A program made the translations under genes and the position numbers. From DATCHW01 sp036508135 (GTDB lineage: Bacteria; Bacteroidota; Ignavibacteria; Tepidaquicellales; Tepidaquicellaceae), in contig DATCHW010000259.1 in NCBI GenBank assembly GCA_036508135.1, positions 1 through 64,000 on the forward strand: a DNA stretch of 64,000 nt. The letters are read 5' to 3'. The number at the start of each line of letters is the position of its first letter. The first letter of the stretch is position 1. The notes below the pieces were generated by a model. It ran no database searches and was not told the origin of the DNA. It saw nothing but the letters and a program-made list of their open reading frames with translations. This document shows positions 28,543-38,065 of this stretch, piece by piece.

Positions 28543-29931
28543 ATGGCAAATATATTAGTTGTTGACGATGAGTTGACCTCTATTGCTATTTTGAAGAAAG
28601 TACTTGTCGATTCAGGTCATAGTGTTACAACCGTTTCTGAGCCACATAGTGCTCTGGAAAAAATCATGCAGTATAAATTTGATATCATGCTTACGGATTT
28701 TAATATGCCAAATATGAATGGTATTGAACTTACGCATGAAGTATTAAAGATTGAACCTGATTTGATTGTTATACTTATCACTGCATTTGCAACTATAAGA
28801 TCTGCCGTTGATGCTATCAGAATCGGAGCTTATGATTATCTTACAAAACCCATAGATAAAGAAGAACTCTTACTTGCAGTAAACAGGGGACTCGAGCGAA
28901 TTTCTTTATTGAAGGAAAATCTTTTATTAAAACATAAACTAGAAAAATTCGATCCTTCGGAATTAGGTGATGAAGATTATGGAACCAACAGCAATGTTGT
29001 TAAGAATATTCTCTTTGAAGCTAAAAAAGTTGCTAAATCTGATTCAACGATTCTTATTACCGGTGCAAACGGAACGGGTAAAGAAGTTTTAGCTAAATAT
29101 ATTCATAAGCAAAGTAACAGAGCAGAACAACAATTTGTTGTGGTGAATTGTGCGGCAATTCCGGGACAACTTCTGGAATCTGAACTTTTTGGCCACGTGA
29201 AAGGTTCATTCACCAGTGCAATAAAAGATCATAAAGGATATTTTGAAATTGCCGATAATGGAACTATATTCCTTGATGAAATCGGTGAAATTGATACTCT
29301 GCTTCAAGTCAAATTGTTAAGGGTTCTTCAGGAAAAACATTTTTCAAAAGTAGGAGATACAAGAATACAATCTACTAATGTAAGAATAATAGCCGCAACT
29401 AATCAGGATCTAAAAAAGATGATAGAAGATAATAAATTCAGAGAGGATTTATATTACAGATTAAATGTTTTTGAATTTTACCTTCCCAGTCTTAAAGACC
29501 GTCCTGAAGATATTCTATATTACTTTAACAATTTTATTAAAGAATATTCTATACTAAATAAAAAACCGTTACCAAAAATTGAACCGAAAGTTATCGCTGC
29601 TTTATCAAGATATGAATGGCCGGGGAATATTAGAGAGCTTAAAAACGTAGTCGAAAGAATTTCGATATTAAGTGAAGGAAATGTGGTTTCTCTTGATCTT
29701 CTTCCTTTAAATGTGCTTGGGAAAACAAAAGATAAAATAACTACCAATGATTATTCCGAAAACAAAGAATTTATGATTAAAGAATTCGAAATCAATTTCA
29801 TAAAAAAACATTTAAAAATCAACAAAGGAAATGTTGCTGCAACAGCAAAAGATATAAATTTCCATCCTGTGAGTTTGCGGCAAAAAATCACTAAACTTGG
29901 TATCGATCCAAGAGAATACAAAATAACTTAA
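28543..29931 (+). CDS. Sigma-54-type response regulator (receiver, AAA+, HTH)
   Basis: 462 aa, NtrC/AtoC architecture. The receiver spans residues 1-120 with phospho-acceptor Asp52 (MLTDFNMP). The AAA+ domain runs from about 145 to 385 with Walker A GANGTGKE (174-181) and Walker B IFLDEIGE. The C-terminal helix-turn-helix contains NKGNVAATAKDINFHPVSLRQKI. The sigma-54 contacting loop, normally GAFTGA, reads GSFTSA (221-226), a double change. It precedes HPPD, an HPt protein and a hybrid kinase on the same strand, so it may be the output of that phosphorelay; this is inferred from context. Confidence 0.9.
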   Translation: MANILVVDDELTSIAILKKVLVDSGHSVTTVSEPHSALEKIMQYKFDIMLTDFNMPNMNGIELTHEVLKIEPDLIVILITAFATIRSAVDAIRIGAYDYLTKPIDKEELLLAVNRGLERISLLKENLLLKHKLEKFDPSELGDEDYGTNSNVVKNILFEAKKVAKSDSTILITGANGTGKEVLAKYIHKQSNRAEQQFVVVNCAAIPGQLLESELFGHVKGSFTSAIKDHKGYFEIADNGTIFLDEIGEIDTLLQVKLLRVLQEKHFSKVGDTRIQSTNVRIIAATNQDLKKMIEDNKFREDLYYRLNVFEFYLPSLKDRPEDILYYFNNFIKEYSILNKKPLPKIEPKVIAALSRYEWPGNIRELKNVVERISILSEGNVVSLDLLPLNVLGKTKDKITTNDYSENKEFMIKEFEINFIKKHLKINKGNVAATAKDINFHPVSLRQKITKLGIDPREYKIT

Positions 29932-29963
29932 TCATAGAATTATTTCCCAAGCAGAAACAAAAA

Positions 29964-31064
29964 ATGAAAGAAGATTTTTTGAAATTAAATAGAATTGACC
30001 ATCTTGAATTTTTTTCAGGAAATGCTAAACAGTCGGCATTTTATTTTCAGAAAGCTTTTGGATTTAAAGTTACTGGTTATTTAGGTCTCGAGTCAGGATA
30101 TAAAGATAGATGTTCATATTTACTTGAACAGGGAAAAATTAAATTTGTCCTTACAACACCATTAACTCCTGATAGCTTTATTGCCGAACATATTAAAAAA
30201 CATGGAGATGGTGTGAAAGATATTGCTTTTGAAGTCGATGATGCAGAAAAGTCTTTTATTGAAACAACTTCCCGCGGCGCAATACAGGTATTAAAACCTA
30301 CTGAAATAATTGATGAGAATGGTTATATTATAAAATCATCAATTTCAATTTATGGAGATACTATTCATAGTTTCATACAGAGAAAAGATTATAATGGTTT
30401 ATTCATGCCCGGATTTATACTTCCGGGTACAAAAGCAGTTCCTGAAATTCAAGATCTTGGCCTAAAAGCAATTGATCATGTAGTTGGAAATGTTGAATTA
30501 GGATTTATGAATTATTGGGTTGACTTCTATTCAAAAGTAATGGGGTTTTCTCAATTAATTTCCTTTGATGATAAAGATATATCAACCGAATATACATCAT
30601 TAATGAGTAAAGTAATGCAGAATACTTCGGGGAAAATTAAGTTTCCGATTAATGAACCTGCAAAAGGTAAAAAGAGATCCCGGATAGATGAATACCTCGA
30701 CTTTTATCATTCGGCAGGTATACAACATATTGCACTTTCGACGGGAAATATTCTTGAAACAGTGGGTAATTTAATAAACAACGGTGTTGAGTTCTTATAT
30801 GTCCCTGATAAATACTATGATAGCCTGGAAGATAGAGTTGGAAAAATTGATGAGAGTATTCAATTTTTAAAAGAATTAGGAATATTAGTTGATAGAGATG
30901 AAGATGGATATTTATTGCAAATATTTACTAAACCTATTGAAGACAGACCAACGTTATTCATTGAGATAATTCAAAGAAAAGGTGCGAAAAGTTTCGGAAA
31001 AGGTAATTTCAAATCTTTATTTGAAGCTATCGAACGCGAGCAAGAATTGAGAGGAACACTTTGA
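29964..31064 (+). CDS. hppD: 4-hydroxyphenylpyruvate dioxygenase
   Basis: Non-haem iron dioxygenase converting 4-hydroxyphenylpyruvate to homogentisate in tyrosine breakdown. 366 aa, two vicinal-oxygen-chelate halves. The iron ligands are visible in the C-terminal half: His172 (KAIDHVVGNVE), His255 (IQHIALST) and Glu334 (TLFIEIIQR). The C-terminal gating helix GKGNFKSLFEAIEREQ is intact. Homogentisate 1,2-dioxygenase and other tyrosine-catabolic genes are not in the window. It starts 32 bp after the response regulator. Confidence 0.95.
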   Translation: MKEDFLKLNRIDHLEFFSGNAKQSAFYFQKAFGFKVTGYLGLESGYKDRCSYLLEQGKIKFVLTTPLTPDSFIAEHIKKHGDGVKDIAFEVDDAEKSFIETTSRGAIQVLKPTEIIDENGYIIKSSISIYGDTIHSFIQRKDYNGLFMPGFILPGTKAVPEIQDLGLKAIDHVVGNVELGFMNYWVDFYSKVMGFSQLISFDDKDISTEYTSLMSKVMQNTSGKIKFPINEPAKGKKRSRIDEYLDFYHSAGIQHIALSTGNILETVGNLINNGVEFLYVPDKYYDSLEDRVGKIDESIQFLKELGILVDRDEDGYLLQIFTKPIEDRPTLFIEIIQRKGAKSFGKGNFKSLFEAIEREQELRGTL

Positions 31065-31119
31065 TTTTGTTAGTAATCTATTATTTTAGCTGAATAAATT
31101 ATATTATAATATATAACAA

Positions 31120-32091
31120 TTGAAAAACTTTTTTAGAAATAATGAAGTATCCAGTGTTGCTTTTTCGAAACTCTTTTCGAAGAAATTTGCCGGCTACAGT
31201 GAGTTTTTCAAGTACTTTATCCGGTTAGGTAATCTTCTTACAAACTCAGAATTTGGATTGTTTTGCAGTTTCGATAATAATATGATAAAAATTTTATATT
31301 CGTCAAGAAATCCATATTTCTTTGCAGGAGATTCTTTTAATCTTGATACATTTAAAAGATATAACATTCTGACCGGTGAAAATAAATCTGAATTATTAAA
31401 AGTAAGAAACGGGACATTAATAAACCGAGAAATTTTGTTTGAATCTGACAATAATTTATTTTGTGTTTCTTCGCCTCTTAAAATCTTAAATAAAATATTT
31501 GGATATTTTATTTTTTTCAAAGCGGAAGATAAATATTTCGATAGTGCTCTCGTAATTATTGAAAATATGTCTTCTTATGCCGGGATTCAACTTGATAAAT
31601 TAATTAATAATCAAACATATTCTTCTCGTAAAGTTAATTTGAGCGATGAAGATTTAAATAATTCTAATCCTGAATTTGAAATTAATAAATATATAAAAAT
31701 AAATTCTCTTAACAAAACTGACAAAATAATGGATTTATCTAATGAAGATATTTTGGATATGAATATGATCCAAAACCTTAAAGATCTCGGGGGTGATGAC
31801 GATACTTCTTTTTTGAAAGAAGTGATAGACTTATATCTAAATCAGGCACCGGGGCTGTTGAATGATATCCGAACGGCTGCCAATGGAGGTATTCCTTCAA
31901 AATTATCACAAGCATCTCATGCATTGAAAGGGGCAAGTTTAAATATTGGAGCTAAGAAATTCTCCGAAATATGTAAGACCCTGGAACTCAAAGGAAGAAA
32001 TAATGAAATGACCGGTCTTGAAATTCTATTAAAAGAACTGGATGAATGTTTTATTATTACTTCGGATGAATTAAAAAAACTTACAAATTAA
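31120..32091 (+). CDS. HPt-domain phosphotransfer protein with N-terminal sensor-like region
   Basis: 323 aa from a TTG start. The C-terminal ~110 residues are a histidine phosphotransfer four-helix bundle, with the phospho-acceptor His267 in SQASHALKGASLNIGA. The N-terminal ~165 residues look GAF-like (SEFGLFCSFDN; GYFIFFKAED), but no ligand-binding residues can be assigned. It lies 23 bp upstream of a hybrid kinase whose own terminal HPt-like domain lacks this histidine, so it probably supplies the missing relay step. Confident on the HPt, not on the N-terminus. Confidence 0.8.
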   Translation: MKNFFRNNEVSSVAFSKLFSKKFAGYSEFFKYFIRLGNLLTNSEFGLFCSFDNNMIKILYSSRNPYFFAGDSFNLDTFKRYNILTGENKSELLKVRNGTLINREILFESDNNLFCVSSPLKILNKIFGYFIFFKAEDKYFDSALVIIENMSSYAGIQLDKLINNQTYSSRKVNLSDEDLNNSNPEFEINKYIKINSLNKTDKIMDLSNEDILDMNMIQNLKDLGGDDDTSFLKEVIDLYLNQAPGLLNDIRTAANGGIPSKLSQASHALKGASLNIGAKKFSEICKTLELKGRNNEMTGLEILLKELDECFIITSDELKKLTN

Positions 32092-32114
32092 AAATAATTA
32101 GGTTTTTAAAAAAG

Positions 32115-34298
32115 ATGAATAAATCAATTCTGGACAAACAAATAAAGGAAGTATTTGGATTCGAAAACCAAGCGGAACTTCAGAATTTACTAAACTGGTT
32201 TAAACAGCTGGATAGTGTTATAAAAATTCCCGAAGAATTGTCTAATGTGGCTGATAATTTTCCTGTTTTTCTAAATTCTATTTTAGATACTTATGAAAAA
32301 TACGAATCAAAATTAGATCAATGGGAAAAAAAAGAATCTGAGTTGATTCAAGCAAAAGATACCGCAGAACAGGAAACAAAAATAAAATCGGAATTTCTTG
32401 CTATGATGAGTCATGAGATTAGAACACCAATGAATGCTGTTATCGGGATGACAGGCTTATTATTGGAATCTGAATTAACTCCGGATCAGCGGGAGTATGT
32501 CGAAACGATCAGAATTAGCGGAGATACTTTATTAACGCTTATTAATGATATACTTGATTTTTCAAAAATAGAATCAGGGAAAATGGATCTTGAGGAGCAA
32601 CCATTTGACCTTAAAGAGTGTATTGAAGATGCATTTGATTTATTAGCATCAAAGGCTGTCAAGAAAAAACTTGATTTACTGCATTTAATCGATAAAGATG
32701 TTCCGGAATATATAATCGGAGATATTACCAGGTTAATGCAAATATTTATTAACTTAATCAGTAATTCAATAAAATTTACTGATGCAGGTGAGGTATTTGT
32801 TACAGGGAAGAGATTAAGCCAGCAAGGAGATTTATTGGAGTTACAATTTTCGGTAAAAGATACTGGTATTGGTATTCCGGAAAATAAACACGGAAAAATC
32901 TTTAAAGCGTTTTCACAAGTTGACTCCTCAACTACTAGAAAATTTGGTGGTACCGGGTTAGGGCTGGTGATTTGTGAAAGATTGGTCAAACTAATGGGTG
33001 GAAAAATCTGGTTTGAATCAAAACAGGGAATCGGAACTACGTTCCATTTTACAATTAAAACTAAAATTGCTAAGAATATAACTGCAAAATTGCATGGTGT
33101 TTCTGTTCCTCTTTTCAAGAATAAAAGGGTATTGATAGTTGATGATAATGAAACTAACAGACAAATACTTACACTTCAATGCCGCAATTGGGGTATGATG
33201 ACAAGGTCAGCTTCAAACGGAAAGAATGCATTAAACTGGATTAAAGCTCTCGATCCTTTTGACCTCGCAATATTCGATATGCAAATGCCTGAAATGGACG
33301 GTCTCGAGTTATCTAAACGAATAAGAGCTTATCGAACAAAAGAAGAATTACCGATCATTATGTTAACTTCAATTGGCAGACAGGAAATGAATGAAAAAGA
33401 TTTAGGAAATATATTTTCGTTCTTCGTGTCTAAACCGATAAAACAATCACAACTATACAACATCATACTTTCAATTTTCTCTCATGGAGAAAGAATTGAA
33501 TCTGTTCGGAAACCTCAACCTCAAAAATCGCGTTTAGCAGATGAAATTCCACTGAAAATTATTGTAGCAGAAGATAATATTATTAACCAGAAGCTAATAA
33601 CGAAAATACTTTCGCAAATGGGTTATATTGCAGATGTTGTTTCAAATGGTCTCGAAGTTATTGAAGCCATAAAAAGACAGAGATATGATCTGATATTTAT
33701 GGATGTTCAAATGCCTGAAATGGACGGCCTGGAAACGACAAGAAATATTTTGAAGAACTGGAAACCTAATGATAGACCGGTTATTATTGCCATGACTGCA
33801 AACGTTATGCATGGCGATAGAGAAATGTGCCTTGAGGCTGGTATGGATGATTATATCGGGAAACCAATATTAATTGATAAACTAACGGAGAAAATCCGTA
33901 AATGGGCTAATTTCAACAGTAAAAGTCAGTTAAATGAACAACAAAAAGGTCAGACATTATTAATGCTTGACTCGGAAATAATAAATAGATTAGATAATAC
34001 AAACTCCAATCAGTCGAAAGACCTAATGGAAATTATTAAAATGTATTTTGAAATAGCCCCTATGCTTATGCAGGATATCTGGAATTCGATTGAAAAAAAT
34101 AATATTGAAAAACTTAAAAAAGCAGCTTATAATCTAAGGCGCGCAAGTTCTAATATTGGTGCAAACCGGCTGGCAGAGATGTGCATGAAACTCGAATCAA
34201 TAAATGGAATAGAAAAATCCGAATTAAATAAATTAATAGATCGTTTAGATAATATCTATAAACTTACTAGTATAGAGCTTAAACAGCTCACTCATTAA
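32115..34298 (+). CDS. Hybrid histidine kinase (HisKA, HATPase_c, two receivers, degenerate HPt)
   Basis: 727 aa, no transmembrane segment, so probably cytoplasmic. Order: N-terminal ~80 residues with coiled-coil character, HisKA with His100 (MMSHEIRTPMN), HATPase_c (NLISNSIKFT, DTGIGIP 249-255, GGTGLGL 278-284). Receiver 1 carries Asp388 and receiver 2 Asp530, both in DxQMPEMDGLE. A C-terminal HPt-like bundle reads AAYNLRRASSNIGA with Tyr672 where the phospho-His is expected. Both receiver aspartates and the ATP-binding boxes look functional. The intact HPt gene upstream probably receives the phosphoryl group. Confidence 0.9.
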   Translation: MNKSILDKQIKEVFGFENQAELQNLLNWFKQLDSVIKIPEELSNVADNFPVFLNSILDTYEKYESKLDQWEKKESELIQAKDTAEQETKIKSEFLAMMSHEIRTPMNAVIGMTGLLLESELTPDQREYVETIRISGDTLLTLINDILDFSKIESGKMDLEEQPFDLKECIEDAFDLLASKAVKKKLDLLHLIDKDVPEYIIGDITRLMQIFINLISNSIKFTDAGEVFVTGKRLSQQGDLLELQFSVKDTGIGIPENKHGKIFKAFSQVDSSTTRKFGGTGLGLVICERLVKLMGGKIWFESKQGIGTTFHFTIKTKIAKNITAKLHGVSVPLFKNKRVLIVDDNETNRQILTLQCRNWGMMTRSASNGKNALNWIKALDPFDLAIFDMQMPEMDGLELSKRIRAYRTKEELPIIMLTSIGRQEMNEKDLGNIFSFFVSKPIKQSQLYNIILSIFSHGERIESVRKPQPQKSRLADEIPLKIIVAEDNIINQKLITKILSQMGYIADVVSNGLEVIEAIKRQRYDLIFMDVQMPEMDGLETTRNILKNWKPNDRPVIIAMTANVMHGDREMCLEAGMDDYIGKPILIDKLTEKIRKWANFNSKSQLNEQQKGQTLLMLDSEIINRLDNTNSNQSKDLMEIIKMYFEIAPMLMQDIWNSIEKNNIEKLKKAAYNLRRASSNIGANRLAEMCMKLESINGIEKSELNKLIDRLDNIYKLTSIELKQLTH

Positions 34299-34329
34299 AG
34301 ATTCTGAATATTTAATTAACTTAGGAATA

Positions 34330-36150
34330 ATGAAATTTTCGAAAAGAACGCATAACTGCGGTGAACTGAATTTAAATTTTCTGAACCATAATATAACTTT
34401 AAATGGATGGGTCGCAAAGAAAAGAGACCTGGGAGGTTTAATATTTGTAGATATACGGGACCGGTATGGTATAACTCAAATTAAATTTAATTCTGATTCT
34501 CCTGATATATACAACTCTGCTGAAAAACTTGGGAATGAATTTGTTATTTCCGTTTCCGGTAAGGTAATAAAAAGGGAAAGTATTAATAAAAATATTCCTA
34601 CAGGTGAAATTGAAATTGAAGCAGTAAATCTTGAAATTTTAAACGAATCCGATATTCCTCCTTTTGTTGTAGAAGAAGATGTTAAAGCATCCGAAGAACT
34701 GCGGCTCACTTACCGATATCTTGATTTAAGAAGAAAGTCGCAGATGGAAAATATGATTATCAGAAATAAAGTTTATCAGATTGTCCATAAATATTATGAA
34801 AACTTAGGATTTCTTGAAGTGGAAACTCCTATATTAATGAAATCAACTCCGGAAGGTGCACGGGACTATTTGGTTCCTTCACGAGTACATAAAGGTCAAT
34901 TCTATGCGCTTCCTCAGTCACCCCAGACTTATAAACAGGTTTTGATGGTAGCAGGTCTGGATAAATATGTTCAGATTTGTAAATGTTTTAGGGATGAAGA
35001 TCTTCGTGCTGACAGGCAACCTGAATTTACACAAATAGATGTAGAGATGAGTTTTGTTGATCAGGGAGATGTTTTTGAAATTTCAGAAGGTCTTTATAAG
35101 AATATCTGGAAAGATATTTTGAAAGTAGATATTGAAATACCTTTTAAAAGAATGACTTATGATGAAGCAATTTCAATATATGGTATTGATAAACCTGATT
35201 TGAGAATAATAGGAGATTTAAAGATTTCAGAAATTTCTAATGAGTTAAAAAACACAGATTTTAAAATATTTAGAGAAGCATTAGAAAAAGGCGGAATAGT
35301 TGCAGGTATAAAACTTTCATCTGTCAAAAATGTAAAGAATCAAGAAGTTGAAGTTACAAGGAAAGTGATTGATATGTTAAACGATTATGTGAAAACTTTA
35401 GGTTTCGGAGGGCTGGGATATGTTAAGATAAATGCTGACGGAACATATACTTCTCCTTTGACAAGATTCATTGATTCTGAAACACTTAATAAAATTAAAA
35501 ATAAATTCGGAGCAAGCGAAGGGGATACTATATTCATTCTTTCCGGAACAAAAATTAAAGTGCTTACTACACTTGGTCAACTGCGCTCGAAAATAGCAAA
35601 TGATTTCAATTTGATTGATGAAACAAAATATGAGTTTTTATGGATTACAGATTTTCCACTCTTCAGGTATGAAGAAGAAGATGGAAGATTCTATGGAGAA
35701 CATCATGTTTTCACAATGCCTAAGGACGAATATATTCCATTGCTTGACAGTAAAAATAAGGAAGAGATTGAAAGCATAAGAGCTAATTGTTATGACCTTG
35801 TTCTGAATGGAAATGAAATTGGGAGCGGAAGTATCCGAATACATAAAGCTGATATTCAGCAAAAAGTATTTAATGTTATTGGATTAACGGAAGCTGAGTC
35901 ATCCGAAAAATTTGGATTTATTCTGAAAGCTTTCAAATACGGTGCTCCTCCACACGGAGGTATTGCATTTGGTTTTGATAGGATCATAGCAGTACTCTGC
36001 GGATTAAAATCAATAAGAGATGTAATTGCATTTCCTAAAACAATAAGCGCCTCATCATTAATGGATGATACACCAAGCACTGTTACCAAAAAGCAGCTTG
36101 ATGAACTTGGGATTTCAATCAATTCTGGATTTAATAATAAAACTAATTAA
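34330..36150 (+). CDS. aspS: Aspartyl-tRNA synthetase
   Basis: Class II synthetase, 606 aa, bacterial type. It has an N-terminal OB anticodon-binding domain (residues about 1-110). Class II motif 2 is FRDEDLRADRQPEFTQIDVE and motif 3 is GIAFGFDRII. The GAD insert that distinguishes bacterial AspRS sits between about 290 and 420. Gene spacing to the kinase is 31 bp. Whether it also charges tRNA-Asn is not decidable here. Confidence 0.96.
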   Translation: MKFSKRTHNCGELNLNFLNHNITLNGWVAKKRDLGGLIFVDIRDRYGITQIKFNSDSPDIYNSAEKLGNEFVISVSGKVIKRESINKNIPTGEIEIEAVNLEILNESDIPPFVVEEDVKASEELRLTYRYLDLRRKSQMENMIIRNKVYQIVHKYYENLGFLEVETPILMKSTPEGARDYLVPSRVHKGQFYALPQSPQTYKQVLMVAGLDKYVQICKCFRDEDLRADRQPEFTQIDVEMSFVDQGDVFEISEGLYKNIWKDILKVDIEIPFKRMTYDEAISIYGIDKPDLRIIGDLKISEISNELKNTDFKIFREALEKGGIVAGIKLSSVKNVKNQEVEVTRKVIDMLNDYVKTLGFGGLGYVKINADGTYTSPLTRFIDSETLNKIKNKFGASEGDTIFILSGTKIKVLTTLGQLRSKIANDFNLIDETKYEFLWITDFPLFRYEEEDGRFYGEHHVFTMPKDEYIPLLDSKNKEEIESIRANCYDLVLNGNEIGSGSIRIHKADIQQKVFNVIGLTEAESSEKFGFILKAFKYGAPPHGGIAFGFDRIIAVLCGLKSIRDVIAFPKTISASSLMDDTPSTVTKKQLDELGISINSGFNNKTN

Positions 36151-36193
36151 TGTATATTGCTCAAATTCAAAAATAAACGGAGATAAAAATTTA

Positions 36194-37459
36194 ATGGCAA
36201 AATTTAAAGTAAAAGATCTAAAATTAGCTGAGCAGGGAAAGATGAAAATCCAATGGGCAGAATCGAGAATGCCAGTTCTTGCAGCTTTGAGAGCAAAATT
36301 TAAAAAAACTAAACCCTTTAAAGGATTTAAACTCGCAGGCTGCCTTCACGTAACGAAAGAAACAGCAGTTTTAATAAGAACTTTCATTGATGCAGGGGCA
36401 GATGTTTCCTGGAGCGGATGCAATCCATTATCTACCCAGGATGATGTTGCTGCGGCACTCGCTAAAGAAGGTGTTTCAATCTATGCATGGCACGGAATGA
36501 ATACAAAAGATTTTTACTGGTGTATAGATAGAACGCTTGATTTCAAACCACAACTAACTTTAGATGACGGTGCAGATTTAATATTCACGGTCCACAAAAA
36601 ATATACTAACTTAATTCCTACAATAATCGGAGGAACAGAAGAAACAACAACAGGTGTTCACCGTTTAAGAAAAATGGCAGAAAAAGGAGCATTAAAATAT
36701 CCGGTATTTGCAGTAAATGATATGATAACAAAATGGGATTTTGATAATGTATACGGAACCGGTCAATCCACTCTTGATGGTATTTTAAGAGCTACCTCAG
36801 TTCTTATCGCCGGTAAGAATTTTGTTATTGCAGGATTTGGACATTGCGGCAGCGGAGTGGCAAACAGGGCAAAAGGTTTGGGTGCTGATACTATAATCAC
36901 AGAAGTAAAACCTACTGCCGCCTTGAAAGGAACGCTTGAAGGACATAAAGTAATGACGATGGATGAAGCCGCTAAAGTTGGCGATATTTTTGTCACAGCA
37001 ACGGGTGTAAAGGATGTAATAGTCGGTAGGCATTTCTTATCGATGAAAGAAGGTGCTATCATTTGTAATACCGGACACTATGATTGTGAAATCAATTTGC
37101 TTGAATTGGAAAAAATTACTAAATCAAAGAGAACAATCAGACCTAACTGTGAAGAATACACATTAAAGAACGGGAAGAAAATATTTATACTTGCAAAAGG
37201 CAGACTTGTGAATCTATCAGCCGCAGAAGGACATCCTTCAGAAGTAATGGATATGAGTTTCGCAAATCAGTTTAATGCACAGTTAGCATTGGTAAATATG
37301 TACAAAAGCGGGAAGAAATATTCTTTAGGAGTTCATAAGCTTCCTGACGAAATGGATCAGGAAATTGCCGGTGTAAAATTAACCACAATGGGTATAAATA
37401 TTGATAAACTGACCAAAGAACAAATTAAGTATTCGGATGACTATTCGGAAGGAACATAA
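36194..37459 (+). CDS. ahcY: Adenosylhomocysteinase (SAH hydrolase)
   Basis: NAD-dependent enzyme splitting S-adenosyl-homocysteine into adenosine and homocysteine, relieving inhibition of methyltransferases. 421 aa from ATG 36194, preceded by CGGAGA. A longer frame starting at 36065 overlaps aspS and is not used. Motifs: GCLHVTKETAVLI and the NAD-binding Rossmann loop IAGFGHCGSGVANRAKGLGA, then ICNTGHYDCEI. The C-terminus reads IKYSDDYSEGT, whereas the usual ending is KPxxYRY, so the tail is somewhat divergent. Confidence 0.95.
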   Translation: MAKFKVKDLKLAEQGKMKIQWAESRMPVLAALRAKFKKTKPFKGFKLAGCLHVTKETAVLIRTFIDAGADVSWSGCNPLSTQDDVAAALAKEGVSIYAWHGMNTKDFYWCIDRTLDFKPQLTLDDGADLIFTVHKKYTNLIPTIIGGTEETTTGVHRLRKMAEKGALKYPVFAVNDMITKWDFDNVYGTGQSTLDGILRATSVLIAGKNFVIAGFGHCGSGVANRAKGLGADTIITEVKPTAALKGTLEGHKVMTMDEAAKVGDIFVTATGVKDVIVGRHFLSMKEGAIICNTGHYDCEINLLELEKITKSKRTIRPNCEEYTLKNGKKIFILAKGRLVNLSAAEGHPSEVMDMSFANQFNAQLALVNMYKSGKKYSLGVHKLPDEMDQEIAGVKLTTMGINIDKLTKEQIKYSDDYSEGT

Positions 37460-37940
37460 TTCAATTAAAAATTGAGAATTAAAAATTAAGAATATTTGTT
37501 ATTAAATTTAGTAAGATTTTATGAAAGAAAATAACATAATTCTTGATAAAACTTTTAAATTTGCAGATTAGAATAGTTAAATTACATAAGTATTTAAAAG
37601 ACGAGAAGAAAGAATATGTACTTTCTAAACAAGTTTTGAGATGTGGAACGTCAATTGGTGCGAATGTAGAAGAAGCAATCGGAGGAAGAACAAAGAAAGA
37701 TTTTGTCAATGTTTTAACAATTGCATATAAAGAAAACCAGGGAAACGAAATATTGGCTGAAATTACTTAGTGAATGTGAATATTTGGAAAAGATTCTTTT
37801 TAATTCAATTTATAACGATTGTGATGAAATATCGAAGATATTAAGCAGCATTATTATATCGAGTAAAAAAGGAATTTAAACGCAATTTATTTTCAATTAT
37901 AAATTTATTTTTAATTCTTAATTTATAATTTTTAATTGAA
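37460..37940. repeat. Inverted repeats flanking the S23/IVP pseudogene
   Basis: Left arm 37460-37493 and right arm 37914-37940 are imperfect inverted copies. Both begin (in inverted sense) TTCAATTAAAAATT and end ATTAAGAAT, with a shorter middle in the right arm. The four-helix-bundle pseudogene lies exactly between them, and tRNA-Thr starts 2 bp beyond the right arm. The low complexity of the AT-rich arms limits certainty. Confidence 0.5.
37521..37879 (+). pseudogene. Frameshifted four-helix-bundle protein (S23/IVP family)
   Basis: Three frames join into one recognisable protein. MKENNIILDKTFKFA is followed by an extra G at 37566; IRIVKLHKYLKDEKKEYVLSKQ continues to TIAYKE, followed by an extra A in the run 37733-37736; then TRETKYWLKLLSECEYLEKI runs to the stop at 37877-37879. 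The joined protein of about 118 aa matches the S23/intervening-sequence-protein family (SIGANVEEAIGG; AYKETRETKYWL). Each break is repaired by deleting one base. These proteins are associated with 23S rRNA intervening sequences and some retroelements; their role is unclear. The A-run could hide a sequencing error, but the G insertion is not in a homopolymer. Confidence 0.85.
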
Positions 37941-37942
37941 AC

Positions 37943-38015
37943 GCTAGCGTAGCTCAGTTGGTAGAGCAGCTGATTCGTAATCAGCAGGTCGGGGGTTCAA
38001 ATCCCCCCGCTAGCT
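37943..38015 (+). tRNA. tRNA-Thr (anticodon CGT)
   Basis: A 73-nt cloverleaf. The acceptor is GCTAGCG (37943-37949) paired with CGCTAGC (38008-38014). The D-arm is GCTCAGTTGGTAGAGC, and the anticodon loop TTCGTAA has anticodon CGT at 37976-37978. The T-stem is GGGGG/CCCCC with loop TTCAAAT. The CCA end is not encoded. The discriminator base is T (38015), which is not the common A for tRNA-Thr. An integrated element lies immediately downstream, and tRNA 3' ends are frequent integration targets. Confidence 0.95.
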
Positions 38016-38026
38016 CATATATAAAT

Positions 38027-38053
38027 AAGGGAGTTATAAGCTCCCTTTCTTTT
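38027..38053 (+). terminator. Intrinsic terminator after tRNA-Thr
   Basis: AAGGGAG (38027-38033) pairs with CTCCCTT (38041-38047) across a short loop and is followed by a T-rich tract. It starts 12 bp after the tRNA. Confidence 0.8.
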
Positions 38054-38065
38054 TTCAAAAAATTC

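Noticed and set aside
32486..33118. 210-codon leftward frame
   Set aside because: Antisense to the hybrid kinase with Ser/Ile-rich composition typical of a shadow frame.
36065..36193. N-terminal extension of ahcY
   Set aside because: It overlaps aspS in another frame and lacks family residues; the ATG at 36194 has a ribosome-binding site and the expected start.
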